From Pseudomonas sp. Z8(2022) (lineage in GTDB: Bacteria; Pseudomonadota; Gammaproteobacteria; Pseudomonadales; Pseudomonadaceae), in the NCBI RefSeq assembly GCF_025837155.1, contig NZ_CP107549.1, forward strand, positions 4,381,614-4,445,613: a DNA stretch of 64,000 nt. Reading direction: 5' to 3'. Positions 16,151-24,481 of this stretch are shown here, in pieces. Under the pieces are notes generated by a model. That model worked only from the letters and a program-made list of their open reading frames with translations. It was not told where the DNA came from and did not search any database. A program made the translations under genes and the position numbers. The stretch's first letter is position 1. Each line of letters opens with the position of its first letter.

Positions 16151-17812
16151 CTAACGCGGCTCGCTCATCAGGCCTTTGACGATGGAAATGCAACCCACCA
16201 GCAGCACGATGGTGAACGGCAGGCCCGTCGACACGGCCATCGCCTGCAGCGCCACCAGACCACCGCCGAGCAGCAGGGCGATGGCGATCACGCCTTCGAT
16301 GCTGGCCCAGAACACACGCTGAACCACCGGTGCGTTGACCTTGCCGCCGGCGGTGATGGTGTCGATCACCAGGGATCCCGAGTCCGACGAGGTGATGAAG
16401 AACATGATCACCAGGACGATGGCGATGAACGACATGATGCCACTCAACGGCAACTCGGCGAGCAGGGCGAACAGCTTCAGCTCCAGCGCCGCGTCAGCGA
16501 CCCCATTCAGGCCTGCGCCGATCTGCTCGAAAGCGCTACCGCCGAAGGTGGTCATCCACAGCACCGATACCAGCGACGGCACCAGCAGTACGGCGATGAG
16601 GAACTCGCGCACGCTACGACCACGGCTGATGCGGGCGATGAACATGCCCACGAACGGCGACCAGCTGATCCACCAGGCCCAGTAGAAGGCCGTCCAGCCC
16701 TGAGTGAAGTTGACGTCTTCACGACCAACCGGGTTGGACAAGGCAGGCAGGTGCGTCAGGTAGGCGCCCAGGTTCTCGAAGAAGCCCAAGGCGATGGCCG
16801 CCGTCGGCCCGGCGATGATGACGAAAGCGAGCAGCAGGAAAGCCAGGACGATGTTGATCTCCGACAGCCGACGCACGCCCTTCTCCAACCCGGACACCAC
16901 CGAGCACAGCGCCACCAGGGTGATGGCGATGATCAGCAGGACCTTGCTGGCGTTGGTCGCCTCGATACCGAACAGGTGCTCAATACCACCTGCCGCCTGC
17001 TCTGCGCCGATGCCCAACGAAGTGACCAGGCCGAACAGGGTGGCGAACACCGCGAGGATGTCGATCACGTGGCCCGGCCAGCCCCAGACCCGCTCACCGA
17101 GGATCGGGTAGAAGATCGAACGGACCGCCAGCGGTAGGCCCTTGTTGAATGAGAAGATCGCCAGCGCCAGAGCGACGATGGCGTAGATTGCCCAGGGGTG
17201 CAGGCCCCAGTGGAAGATGGTCGCAGCCATGGCCAGGCTCTGTGCCTCGGCGGCATTGCCGGCGGCCCCGCCAAGCGGCGCCCAATCGGTACGCACGCCG
17301 TTCTCCACGGTCACTCCGCCCATCGCGGCATCGAAGTGCGACACCGGCTCGGCGACGCCGTAGAACATCAGGCCGATGCCCATACCAGCGGCGAACAGCA
17401 TGGAGAACCAGGTCAGGTAGGAAAAGTCGGGGGTCGCTTCACGGCCGCCGATGCGAACCCGGCCCAGCGGCGAGACAATCAGGCCCAGGCAAAGCAGGAC
17501 GAAGATATTCGCCGCGCCGATGAAGAACCAGGCCATGTGGTGCGTCAGCCAGTCACGCAGGGCGGTGAACAGTGGCTCGACATCAGTCTGTAGCGCGAGG
17601 GTGAGGACCACGAAAATCACCGCGACCAGCGCGGAGATGGTGAAGACCTTGCCGTGAATGTCGAGGACGAAGACGAACTGCCCTTTGATGTTGTCCTGAC
17701 CGATGACGTAATCGGTGTCGATCAGATTGGCCGCGCCCGTTGGGGCCGGGATGCCTTCGTTGGCTTCCGCTGCAGTTGGCGGGGTCGTGTCATGCGAAGG
17801 GACGTTTCCCAT
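16151..17812 (-). CDS. BCCT family choline/glycine betaine transporter
   Basis: Secondary uptake system for quaternary ammonium compounds, 553 aa with about 12 membrane segments. Family signatures are GMGIGLMFYGVAEPVSHF, HWGLHPWAIYAIVALALAIFSFNKGLP and WTAFYWAWWISWSPFVGMFIARISRGRSVREF, the last holding the tryptophan-rich substrate site. An approximately 45-residue hydrophilic N-terminal tail is longer than in E. coli BetT. There is no long C-terminal osmosensing domain, so it is more BetP/OpuD-like than BetT-like. A GGAGAA ribosome site precedes the ATG. Exact substrate (betaine, choline or carnitine) is not decidable here. Confidence 0.88.
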   Translation of the reverse strand: MGNVPSHDTTPPTAAEANEGIPAPTGAANLIDTDYVIGQDNIKGQFVFVLDIHGKVFTISALVAVIFVVLTLALQTDVEPLFTALRDWLTHHMAWFFIGAANIFVLLCLGLIVSPLGRVRIGGREATPDFSYLTWFSMLFAAGMGIGLMFYGVAEPVSHFDAAMGGVTVENGVRTDWAPLGGAAGNAAEAQSLAMAATIFHWGLHPWAIYAIVALALAIFSFNKGLPLAVRSIFYPILGERVWGWPGHVIDILAVFATLFGLVTSLGIGAEQAAGGIEHLFGIEATNASKVLLIIAITLVALCSVVSGLEKGVRRLSEINIVLAFLLLAFVIIAGPTAAIALGFFENLGAYLTHLPALSNPVGREDVNFTQGWTAFYWAWWISWSPFVGMFIARISRGRSVREFLIAVLLVPSLVSVLWMTTFGGSAFEQIGAGLNGVADAALELKLFALLAELPLSGIMSFIAIVLVIMFFITSSDSGSLVIDTITAGGKVNAPVVQRVFWASIEGVIAIALLLGGGLVALQAMAVSTGLPFTIVLLVGCISIVKGLMSEPR

Positions 17813-18287
17813 ACTTGGCGTTCTCCTTGATGCGTTTGACTCGCTAACAGGACGTTGAAAAGCTTCTACGTTGCCTTTGCCGCGTCAGACAGGGATTGCA
17901 ACAGCCCGATCGAACACCGCTTGCGATTGATACGCTGCAGAACAGCTTCAGTACCGCTCATTCACAACTCGCAGACTCCGCGCTCGCGCCGTGTTTGTTC
18001 GGCACTGGCGGCATCGCCTGCGTTTTCAACAACCTGCCAGACGAACGTGAACAGGACGTTTTGCCCTCCTCCAAATTAAAGACGACCAGAGACAGGTCGC
18101 GGCGGGAGGGTAACACATGAATTCCGCTCACTCGGATTTCAGGACACATGAAAGCCCTGAATAATTCCCCTGACGCTGGCAATCTGCCCGGCTCTGCCAT
18201 TCGCGTACCGGGCGTGGCAGGATGGCGACGAACGCTGCGCAAACCCCATGGTCAGCTGCACACAGCCCGTGCAAAGGAAGACCTCGC
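17813..18287. other. 475-bp intergenic region, no gene recognised
   Basis: The gap lies between the divergent BCCT and cardiolipin synthase genes and should hold both promoters. I see no convincing -35/-10 pair, terminator or conserved ORF. The only oddity is a direct repeat AACAGGACGTT at 17846-17856 and 18050-18060. Short open frames here lack ribosome sites. Confidence 0.4.
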
Positions 18288-19733
18288 ATGCCTGCCGACT
18301 TCGGCATTCCCCACCTGTTCGCCTACCTGATCGCCACCATCCACGCCCTCGGCGTCCTGGCCGCGATACATGCCGTGCTCACCGTACGCACGGCCCAGGG
18401 CGCGCTGGCCTGGGGCCTGTCGCTGTTCTTCATGCCCTACCTGACGCTGCTGCCTTACCTGGTTTTCGGTCGCAGCCGCTTCGACGCCTACGTCAAGGCG
18501 CGACGCCAGGCCGACAGCGAAATGCGCCAGGCCATGGCCGAACAGGACTGGCGCCCCTGGGTCGAGGAAGCCAAGGCCGCGCACCTGTCACCGGCCTATG
18601 ACCGCCTGCGCGCGCTGCCGCGTCTGTCGCATCTGCCGGGCCTGACCGGCAATCGCGTCGAACTGCTGATCGACGGCGACGCCACCTTCGAGGCGATCTT
18701 CAGCGCGCTGGCCAGCGCCCAGCACACGATCCTCCTGCAGTTCTTCATCATTCGTGACGATGCCCTCGGCCAGCGCCTGCGCGACGTGCTGCTGGAACGC
18801 GCCGCCGCCGGCGTGCAGGTCCATGTGCTGTATGACGGCGTCGGCAGTCATGCGCTGCCTCGCGCCTATATCGACAGCCTGCGCCAGGGCGGTGCACAGG
18901 TGCATGCCTTTCCCACCCGCGCCGGGCTGTTCAATCGCTTCCAGCTGAATTTCCGCAACCACCGCAAGATCGTCGTGGTCGATGGCGAGATAGGTTTTCT
19001 CGGTGGGCTCAATGTCGGCATCGAATACCTCGGGCAGAAACCGCCGCTGGCGCCCTGGCGCGACACCCATGTGGAAGTGCGCGGGCCGGTGGTGGCGAGC
19101 CTGCAGGAAGCCTTCGCCGAGGACTGGTACTGGGCCTGCCAGAAGCTGCCGCCACTGCTGATGCCGAGCAAGCAGGACGAACCCGGGCAACTCTGCCAGG
19201 TGATCGCCAGCGGCCCCGCGGACCCGCAGGAAACCTGCTCGCTGCTGTTCGTCGAGGCGATCCACGCGGCGCGCGAACGGGTCTGGCTGAGCAGCCCCTA
19301 CTTCGTGCCCGATGAGGCACTGTCCGCCGCTCTGCGCCTGGCGGTGATGCGCGGCGTGGACGTACGCCTGCTGCTGCCGGCGCGAGCGGACCACCGTATC
19401 GTCTACGCGGCCTCCAGCCTGTATGCCTTCGAAGCGCTGCGCGCCGGCGTACGCATCTTCCGCTACCAGCCGGGGTTCCTCCACCAGAAGGCCCTGCTGA
19501 TCGATCACGATGCCTGCGTGCTGGGCAGCGCCAATCTGGACAACCGCTCCTTCCGCCTGAATTTCGAAGCCAGCCTGCTGACCTTCGATGAAGCCTTCAA
19601 CGCCCAGGTGGCGCACATGCTGGAAGAGGATTTCAGTCGCTCGCGCGAACTGGCCAACGCCGACCGGCGCAATCTGCATCGCCTGCAGCAACTGGGCATG
19701 CGCGTGGCGCGGCTGATCTCGCCGATTCTCTGA
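18288..19733 (+). CDS. cls: Cardiolipin synthase (phospholipase D family)
   Basis: Condenses two phosphatidylglycerol molecules to cardiolipin and glycerol at the inner membrane. It has 481 aa: two N-terminal membrane segments, then two phospholipase-D domains with HKD motifs HRKIVVVDGEIGFLGG and HQKALLIDHDACVLGSANLD. The ATG at 18288 has AAAGGAAG 7 bases upstream and gives the usual start; a longer in-frame extension to 18222 is unlikely. Transcribed alone; it converges on the PepSY gene with a 2-bp gap. Confidence 0.92.
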   Translation: MPADFGIPHLFAYLIATIHALGVLAAIHAVLTVRTAQGALAWGLSLFFMPYLTLLPYLVFGRSRFDAYVKARRQADSEMRQAMAEQDWRPWVEEAKAAHLSPAYDRLRALPRLSHLPGLTGNRVELLIDGDATFEAIFSALASAQHTILLQFFIIRDDALGQRLRDVLLERAAAGVQVHVLYDGVGSHALPRAYIDSLRQGGAQVHAFPTRAGLFNRFQLNFRNHRKIVVVDGEIGFLGGLNVGIEYLGQKPPLAPWRDTHVEVRGPVVASLQEAFAEDWYWACQKLPPLLMPSKQDEPGQLCQVIASGPADPQETCSLLFVEAIHAARERVWLSSPYFVPDEALSAALRLAVMRGVDVRLLLPARADHRIVYAASSLYAFEALRAGVRIFRYQPGFLHQKALLIDHDACVLGSANLDNRSFRLNFEASLLTFDEAFNAQVAHMLEEDFSRSRELANADRRNLHRLQQLGMRVARLISPIL

Positions 19734-19735
19734 CC

Positions 19736-20947
19736 TCAGGCTACGGCCTGTGAATCGGCGCGCTGGCGCTGTTCGGCGAGCATGCGCGAGCGGCGTTTCC
19801 TGGCCCAGATCACCACGCCGGTCAGTGACAGACCGGCAACGGCCAGGCCGAGCAACGACACCAGAATGCGCCCCGGCAAGCCGATGATGCGCCCGGAGTG
19901 CAGCGGGAACTGCGCCTGCAGGAAGATATCACCGGCACTGCCCGTGCCCGGCACATGCGCACCGGCCAGCTCACCACTGCGACTGTCGACATAGATCCAG
20001 GGATTGCCCAGCCCGGCATCGCCATGATCTTCGCCCAGCTCGTAGAAGCCGACGCCGTAGACGCCGAACTCAGCCGAGTGGAAAAGCCCGGCGGCCGGAG
20101 CCTGCCAGCCCAGCCGCCGCGCTTCCGCGTCGGCAATGGCGATAGCCTCGCTGCGGTCGATCAGCGGCACGATCTGTTCGTCCAGCGTGACCGGCGTGCG
20201 GCTGGCGAAGGGGCTCGGCGTCAGCGGCGAGAACAGCTCCACCAGCGGGCGCACCACCTGGCGTTCGAGGTTCATCGATACCGAGGTGACGGCAAGGACC
20301 AACAGCAGCAGCCAGATCCACACGCCACCTGAACGGTGCAGGTCGAAGTTGAGCTTGTAACCGCCCTGGCGCCAGCGAAAGGCGAACGACTTGCGCCAGC
20401 TGCGCAGGTTGGGGAACGACAGCCACAGCGCTACCAGGCAGTCGAGGCACCAGACGATGGCGACGATGCCGAAGAACAACATGCCCAACTCGATGCCGAA
20501 GCCATCCGGGATATGCAGGCTGTAATGCAGCTTGTAGAGAAACGGCAGCAGGTTCTCCCGGCTCAGGGAGATCGCGCCCCATTCGCGCTGGCCCTGGATC
20601 TCGCCGTTAACCGGGTCGATGCCCAGCTGATTGAAGCCCAGCTTGTAGGCCTTGCCGGTGGCCGGATCGATCCGCGGGTCGACGAAGATCCCAAGCGCAT
20701 GGCCGGGCTCCAGCGCCAGCGGCATGAAGCTCACCTGCAGACGCGGGTCGCGCGCCTCCAGGGCATCGACCAGCTGCAGCGGGTCCTGCGCCGGCCCTGC
20801 GCTTTGCGCATCGAACAGGTGCGGGTTGAGCCATTCGTCCAGTTCGTGATCCCAGGAAATGACAGCGCCGGTCAGGCCGGCGGTGAACAGAAACAGGGCA
20901 ATGAACAGGCCGCACCAGCGGTGCAGCAATACCAGAATCGGGCGCAT
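19736..20947 (-). CDS. PepSY-associated membrane protein, likely siderophore-iron reductase
   Basis: A 403-aa inner-membrane protein of the PepSY_TM family with four membrane helices: an N-terminal one (LHRWCGLFIALFLFTAGLTGAVISW), two central and one C-terminal (ILVSLLGLAVAGLSLTGVVIWARKR). Periplasmic PepSY domains lie between, and paired histidines near helices (LHRWCG, LHYSLH, DLHRSGG) could bind heme. It sits just downstream of a TonB siderophore receptor, where such proteins (PiuB/FoxB/FsrB type) are thought to reduce ferric siderophore in the periplasm. Substrate is unknown. Confidence 0.85.
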   Translation of the reverse strand: MRPILVLLHRWCGLFIALFLFTAGLTGAVISWDHELDEWLNPHLFDAQSAGPAQDPLQLVDALEARDPRLQVSFMPLALEPGHALGIFVDPRIDPATGKAYKLGFNQLGIDPVNGEIQGQREWGAISLSRENLLPFLYKLHYSLHIPDGFGIELGMLFFGIVAIVWCLDCLVALWLSFPNLRSWRKSFAFRWRQGGYKLNFDLHRSGGVWIWLLLLVLAVTSVSMNLERQVVRPLVELFSPLTPSPFASRTPVTLDEQIVPLIDRSEAIAIADAEARRLGWQAPAAGLFHSAEFGVYGVGFYELGEDHGDAGLGNPWIYVDSRSGELAGAHVPGTGSAGDIFLQAQFPLHSGRIIGLPGRILVSLLGLAVAGLSLTGVVIWARKRRSRMLAEQRQRADSQAVA

Positions 20948-20969
20948 CGAATTCTCTCGTCAACCAGCA

Positions 20970-20991
20970 GGGCCGCCCTTCCGGGCGGCCC
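20970..20991. other. Hairpin between TonB receptor and PepSY gene
   Basis: GGGCCGCCC-TTCC-GGGCGGCCC is a perfect 9-bp stem with a tetraloop in the 50-bp intercistronic gap. With no T-run it more likely sets mRNA stability or relative expression than ends transcription. Confidence 0.5.
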
Positions 20992-20997
20992 GGGCTG

Positions 20998-23115
20998 TCA
21001 GTATTTCCAGGTCAGGGTGGCACTGAGGTTACGTGGGGCCCCGTAGAAGCCCTGCTCCCAATAGAGGCTGGAGATGTATTTTTCGTTGGTCAGGTTGTTG
21101 AGGTTGGCCGACACGCTCCAGTTCGGGTCGATGTCGTAGCTGGCCATCAGACCGATCAGGGCGTAGTCGTCCTGCTCGATGCGGGCAGTGCTGCCGTTGG
21201 CGAGCGTTACCGGGCGATAGATATCGTCCTGCCAGCTCAGGTTGGCTCCGACCTTCAGCTGCGGCAGCTGCGGAACGCGGTAGACGGTGGAAGCGCGCAG
21301 CATGTGCTTGGGCGCGTAGGTGCGGCCGTGGCTGTGGTCGGCGTTCTGGATGTCGACGTAGGTGTAGCCACCCATGACCTGCAACCCCGGCAACACCTCC
21401 CCGGAAACTTCGAGTTCGTAACCTTCGCTCAGGTAGTCAACGCCGTCGTAGATCTGCTTGCCGCTGCCGGCATCGAAACCGATGGACTCGGCAACATTCG
21501 ATTGCTTGGTTCTGAACACCGCAGCGGAAACGTTGAGCTTGCCATCCAGAAGCTCACCCTTGATCCCCAGCTCGTAGTTATCCCCCATGATCGGATCCAG
21601 CCGGCGAAGGTCCGCACCCTCTTCCTTCTGTGGATTGAATATCTCGGTGTAGCTGGCATACAGGGAATACTGATCGCTCAGGTCGTAGACCAGACCGGCA
21701 TAGGGCAGGACGGTGTCGTCCTTGCGCTTGCGCTCCTGGCCGTAGGAGAAGCCCTCGGTCTTCAGTTCGACGGCACGGGCGCCGGCAATGAACGTCAGGT
21801 CATCCGTTAGGCTGAAGCGCGCGGCCGAATAGAAGCTTTGCTGCTTGTCCTCGTAGCTGCCGCCATCGCTTCGATCCCAGCCGCCGGGCTTGGGAAAGTT
21901 GCCGTTGTAGATGTCATCCGTCGGCACCGGCACGGAGTTGCCCGGGATGTACAGAGACAGCTCGTCGACCTCTGACTTGTACCAGTTGGCCCCCAGCACC
22001 AGCTCGTGCTCGCGCCCGGCCAGGCTGAACGGGCCGCCCAGGGAAATGTCTCCGATCCACTGGCGGATATCGCCCGAATACTGCGACGGATAGCCGAACA
22101 ACCCCTGCCCTGTGGCCGCATCTGGCGTGCCGAAAACATAGAAAAGCTCGGAGTCGCTCTTCTTCTTCACATGCGTGACGCTGCCCTTGGCCTGCCAGCC
22201 GTTGGCAAAGGTATGGGTCAGCTCGGAGAAGATTCGCTGCTCCTGGTTGTCCCACCAGGACCAGTCGGCAGCGGTGCTGGTCGAGCGCGACAGCCGCGTC
22301 GGATTGCCTGCCGAATCGAACAATGGCAACGCCCCCCAGAGCGGGCTGTTTGCCGCAGACTTATCCAGGGTGTAGCCGACGGAGAGCAGCGTGTCGTCGC
22401 GCAGATCGGCTTCCACCACGCCATGGAATACGTGTTTTTCCCGTGAGTAACGGTCGAGGTAGGAGTTCTTTTTCTCGTGGGCATACACCGCGCGGCCACG
22501 AATATTGCCGCTGTCGGTCAGCGCGCCCGATACGTCGGCCTCGATGCGGCGCTTGTCCCAGGAACCTGCGGTCAGGTCCACCCGCGCCTGCGGCGCACTG
22601 GTGGGACGCTTGCGCACGAAGTTGACCGTCGCCGACGGATTGCCCGTGCCGCTCATCAGTCCGTTGGCACCGCGCAGTACTTCCACCCGCTCGAACGGTG
22701 CGAGATCCACTGCCCCTTCCTGGCCACCCGAAGAAAACGGAATACCGACACCGTCGTACTGGAAGTTGGTGATATCGAAGCCACGGGCCGTGTAGTAGGT
22801 ACGGTCGGTTTCGATCTCTTCGACGGAGATGCCCGGCGTGAACTTGAGCGCGTCGTTGATCGAGTTGAGCTGAAAATCCTCGATCTGCGCGCGGTTGACG
22901 CTGGATATCGACTGAGGCGTCTGCCGTGGGGTCAGGTCGAGTCTGGTCGCAGCGCTACTGGGCGTGGATCGGTAGCTGTCGATCTCGATCGCCGCACTGC
23001 TGCCGACGACGGTCTGGGCGTCGAGCTCGATCTGCTCCTGCTCGGCGGCCAAGGCATGACTGAGACTGCAGGCGGCCGCGACGGCCACGGCCAGATGAGA
23101 TTTTCTGCTGAACAA
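20998..23115 (-). CDS. TonB-dependent ferric-siderophore receptor
   Basis: Outer-membrane receptor of 705 aa. Plug domain (from about residue 40, with TPQSISSVNRAQIEDF and FERVEVLRGANGLMSGTGNPSATVNFVRKRPT) is followed by a 22-strand barrel ending in a C-terminal aromatic (LSATLTWKY). It is close to FhuE/FpvA/FoxA-type hydroxamate receptors but has no N-terminal signalling (STN) domain, so it should not drive a sigma/anti-sigma cascade. I favour the TTG start at 23115, which has AGGAGT 6 bases upstream and directly begins a signal peptide (FSRKSHLAVAVAAACSLSHALA). The open frame continues to 23187 but would bury that signal. Confidence 0.88.
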   Translation of the reverse strand: MFSRKSHLAVAVAAACSLSHALAAEQEQIELDAQTVVGSSAAIEIDSYRSTPSSAATRLDLTPRQTPQSISSVNRAQIEDFQLNSINDALKFTPGISVEEIETDRTYYTARGFDITNFQYDGVGIPFSSGGQEGAVDLAPFERVEVLRGANGLMSGTGNPSATVNFVRKRPTSAPQARVDLTAGSWDKRRIEADVSGALTDSGNIRGRAVYAHEKKNSYLDRYSREKHVFHGVVEADLRDDTLLSVGYTLDKSAANSPLWGALPLFDSAGNPTRLSRSTSTAADWSWWDNQEQRIFSELTHTFANGWQAKGSVTHVKKKSDSELFYVFGTPDAATGQGLFGYPSQYSGDIRQWIGDISLGGPFSLAGREHELVLGANWYKSEVDELSLYIPGNSVPVPTDDIYNGNFPKPGGWDRSDGGSYEDKQQSFYSAARFSLTDDLTFIAGARAVELKTEGFSYGQERKRKDDTVLPYAGLVYDLSDQYSLYASYTEIFNPQKEEGADLRRLDPIMGDNYELGIKGELLDGKLNVSAAVFRTKQSNVAESIGFDAGSGKQIYDGVDYLSEGYELEVSGEVLPGLQVMGGYTYVDIQNADHSHGRTYAPKHMLRASTVYRVPQLPQLKVGANLSWQDDIYRPVTLANGSTARIEQDDYALIGLMASYDIDPNWSVSANLNNLTNEKYISSLYWEQGFYGAPRNLSATLTWKY

Positions 23116-23200
23116 GGGCTTACTCCTGATGCGCTGTCGATAGCTGCCGACATTCCATTCGCAGCTGATTGCCTCACTGGCAGGCATTCATCAATCGCGA

Positions 23201-23215
23201 ATGCAAACAATTATC
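23201..23215. promoter_or_regulatory. Weak Fur-box candidate upstream of the siderophore receptor
   Basis: On the minus strand GATAATTGTTTGCAT matches about 10 of 15 positions of the Fur consensus GATAATGATAATCAT. It is about 85-100 bp upstream of the favoured start codon in an AT-rich patch. Plausible by gene function but weak by sequence. Confidence 0.35.
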
Positions 23216-23278
23216 GACAAAATTCTCGCAGCAGAGTTCTCCTCGGTCAATACGAATTATTTACATATACGTATGCAC

Positions 23279-23794
23279 TCAATTTGCTTTCAGCGCAGCG
23301 CAATCCGCACCGAGCCATCGGGCGCGGCTTTCCATACTGCTCGGCTGGCCCTTGTAGGTGCCCTTGACCTGCGTGGTGAATTCCTTGTCGCTGACGAAGT
23401 GCGTCTCCCCTTCACCCTGAGCGTCCGGGCAGCTGAAACGAAATTTCCACAGCGTCGCACTGCGTTCGAGAATCTCGTTGCTGCAACCGGAGTCGGGATC
23501 GTGCAGAGGAATTTCCTGAGCCTTGATCTGCTCTGCAGTCAGGCACATCTGTACGCCACCGGCCCCGAGCCTGACGCCGTGCTCGGCCATCATTCCTTCC
23601 ATCATCTGCCGCTGCTCGGCCGGCAGGTTCTGCATCTGCGCAAGCATTTCCTGCATGCCGGGCATGGCCCGGCCGCCCACCTGCATGTTGTGCGAGCTGA
23701 CCTCCCAGACGCCGGGCTGGAGATCCAGAGCGCTGGCCAAGGCTGGCGACAGGCAGAAGGCTATAGGCAGAATGGAACGAGAAAGGATGCGCAT
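23279..23794 (-). CDS. DUF3617 periplasmic protein
   Basis: A 171-aa protein with a Sec signal peptide (MRILSRSILPIAFCLSPALASA), then LQPGVWEVSSHNMQVGG, the usual opening of DUF3617. It has a Met/Gln-rich middle (PGMQEMLAQMQNLPAEQRQMMEGMMAEHG) and four later cysteines (MCLT, SGCSN, FSCPD, ADCAA) able to form two disulfides. Function unknown. It is a single-gene unit ahead of the TonB receptor on the same strand. Confidence 0.8.
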   Translation of the reverse strand: MRILSRSILPIAFCLSPALASALDLQPGVWEVSSHNMQVGGRAMPGMQEMLAQMQNLPAEQRQMMEGMMAEHGVRLGAGGVQMCLTAEQIKAQEIPLHDPDSGCSNEILERSATLWKFRFSCPDAQGEGETHFVSDKEFTTQVKGTYKGQPSSMESRARWLGADCAALKAN

Positions 23795-23985
23795 GGCGGT
23801 TCTCCTGAGCGGATAGAGGGCAAGCCGATGGCACCTTGAGGCACCACGACCTCGGGCCGCCGCTCCGGCAGGAAGCGCGCCCCGCGACGAGTTGGACAGC
23901 GCATCGGCGCATAAGATTCGCCCCGCGCCTGGCCTTCACACCGAGCGGCCCGCGCGGATTCTGAACGTGCAGGCCGCAGACGAAC

Positions 23986-24019
23986 AAAACCCCCACAGGC
24001 TTGCACCATATGGGGGTTT
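23986..24019 (-). terminator. Intrinsic terminator of the TRAP operon
   Basis: AAAACCCCCA (23986-23995) pairs with TGGGGGTTT (24011-24019). On the minus strand the stem runs into TTTTG. It is about 55 bp past the DUF1850 stop, at the end of the TRAP-DUF1850 unit. The rest of the 279-bp gap shows nothing else. Confidence 0.75.
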
Positions 24020-24073
24020 CCTTCTTTTGGTCCGGCACTTGTGGCGCCGGGAGCATGGGTCAGCGCTGCCGAC

Positions 24074-24481
24074 CTAGCCCGCGTCAGATGCGGGGGAGCT
24101 CAGCTCGCAGCTCCAGAGGTCCAACGCCGGCTGACTCGCTTGTGGCGGGCCGAGCCAGTCGCTCATCGGGCGACAACGCTGGTCAATACACAGTTGGTAA
24201 TCCCCCGCTTCGGGCATACGCCCGACTCGCAGGGGTTGCAAAGGCGGTAGCTGACGCTGGTAGTGCCAGCTGCCATTGCGCAGTTCGGCGCCGTCGGGAA
24301 TTTCCATTCCGGCGCCGGAACCCTTGACCCGCGCTTCACCGAGGACCAGGCCCTCGGCGGTAACGCGGTAATCCTCTTCCCAGCGAATCTTTTCGATGGT
24401 GTGCGTCCAGGTCAGGGTGAAGGCCGGCACGGGCAGTTCTGCCCATACCGCGCCAGCCAACCCCAGGCACAGACCAATCAT
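24074..24481 (-). CDS. DUF1850 protein, TRAP-transporter accessory
   Basis: A 135-aa small protein with a short hydrophobic/signal N-terminus (MIGLCLGLAGAVWA), then FTLTWTHTIEKIRWEEDYRVTAEGLVLGEARVKGSGAGMEIPDGA, the typical DUF1850 core. DUF1850 genes regularly follow fused TRAP permeases of the TAXI class. Its start overlaps the permease stop by 4 nt (ATGA), so it is translationally coupled and probably part of the transport system. Biochemical role unknown. Confidence 0.85.
   Translation of the reverse strand: MIGLCLGLAGAVWAELPVPAFTLTWTHTIEKIRWEEDYRVTAEGLVLGEARVKGSGAGMEIPDGAELRNGSWHYQRQLPPLQPLRVGRMPEAGDYQLCIDQRCRPMSDWLGPPQASQPALDLWSCELSSPASDAG

Noticed and set aside
17846..18060. Direct repeat AACAGGACGTT twice, 204 bp apart, as an attachment site or mobile-element boundary
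   Set aside because: Eleven bases only, no integrase, transposase or inverted ends nearby.
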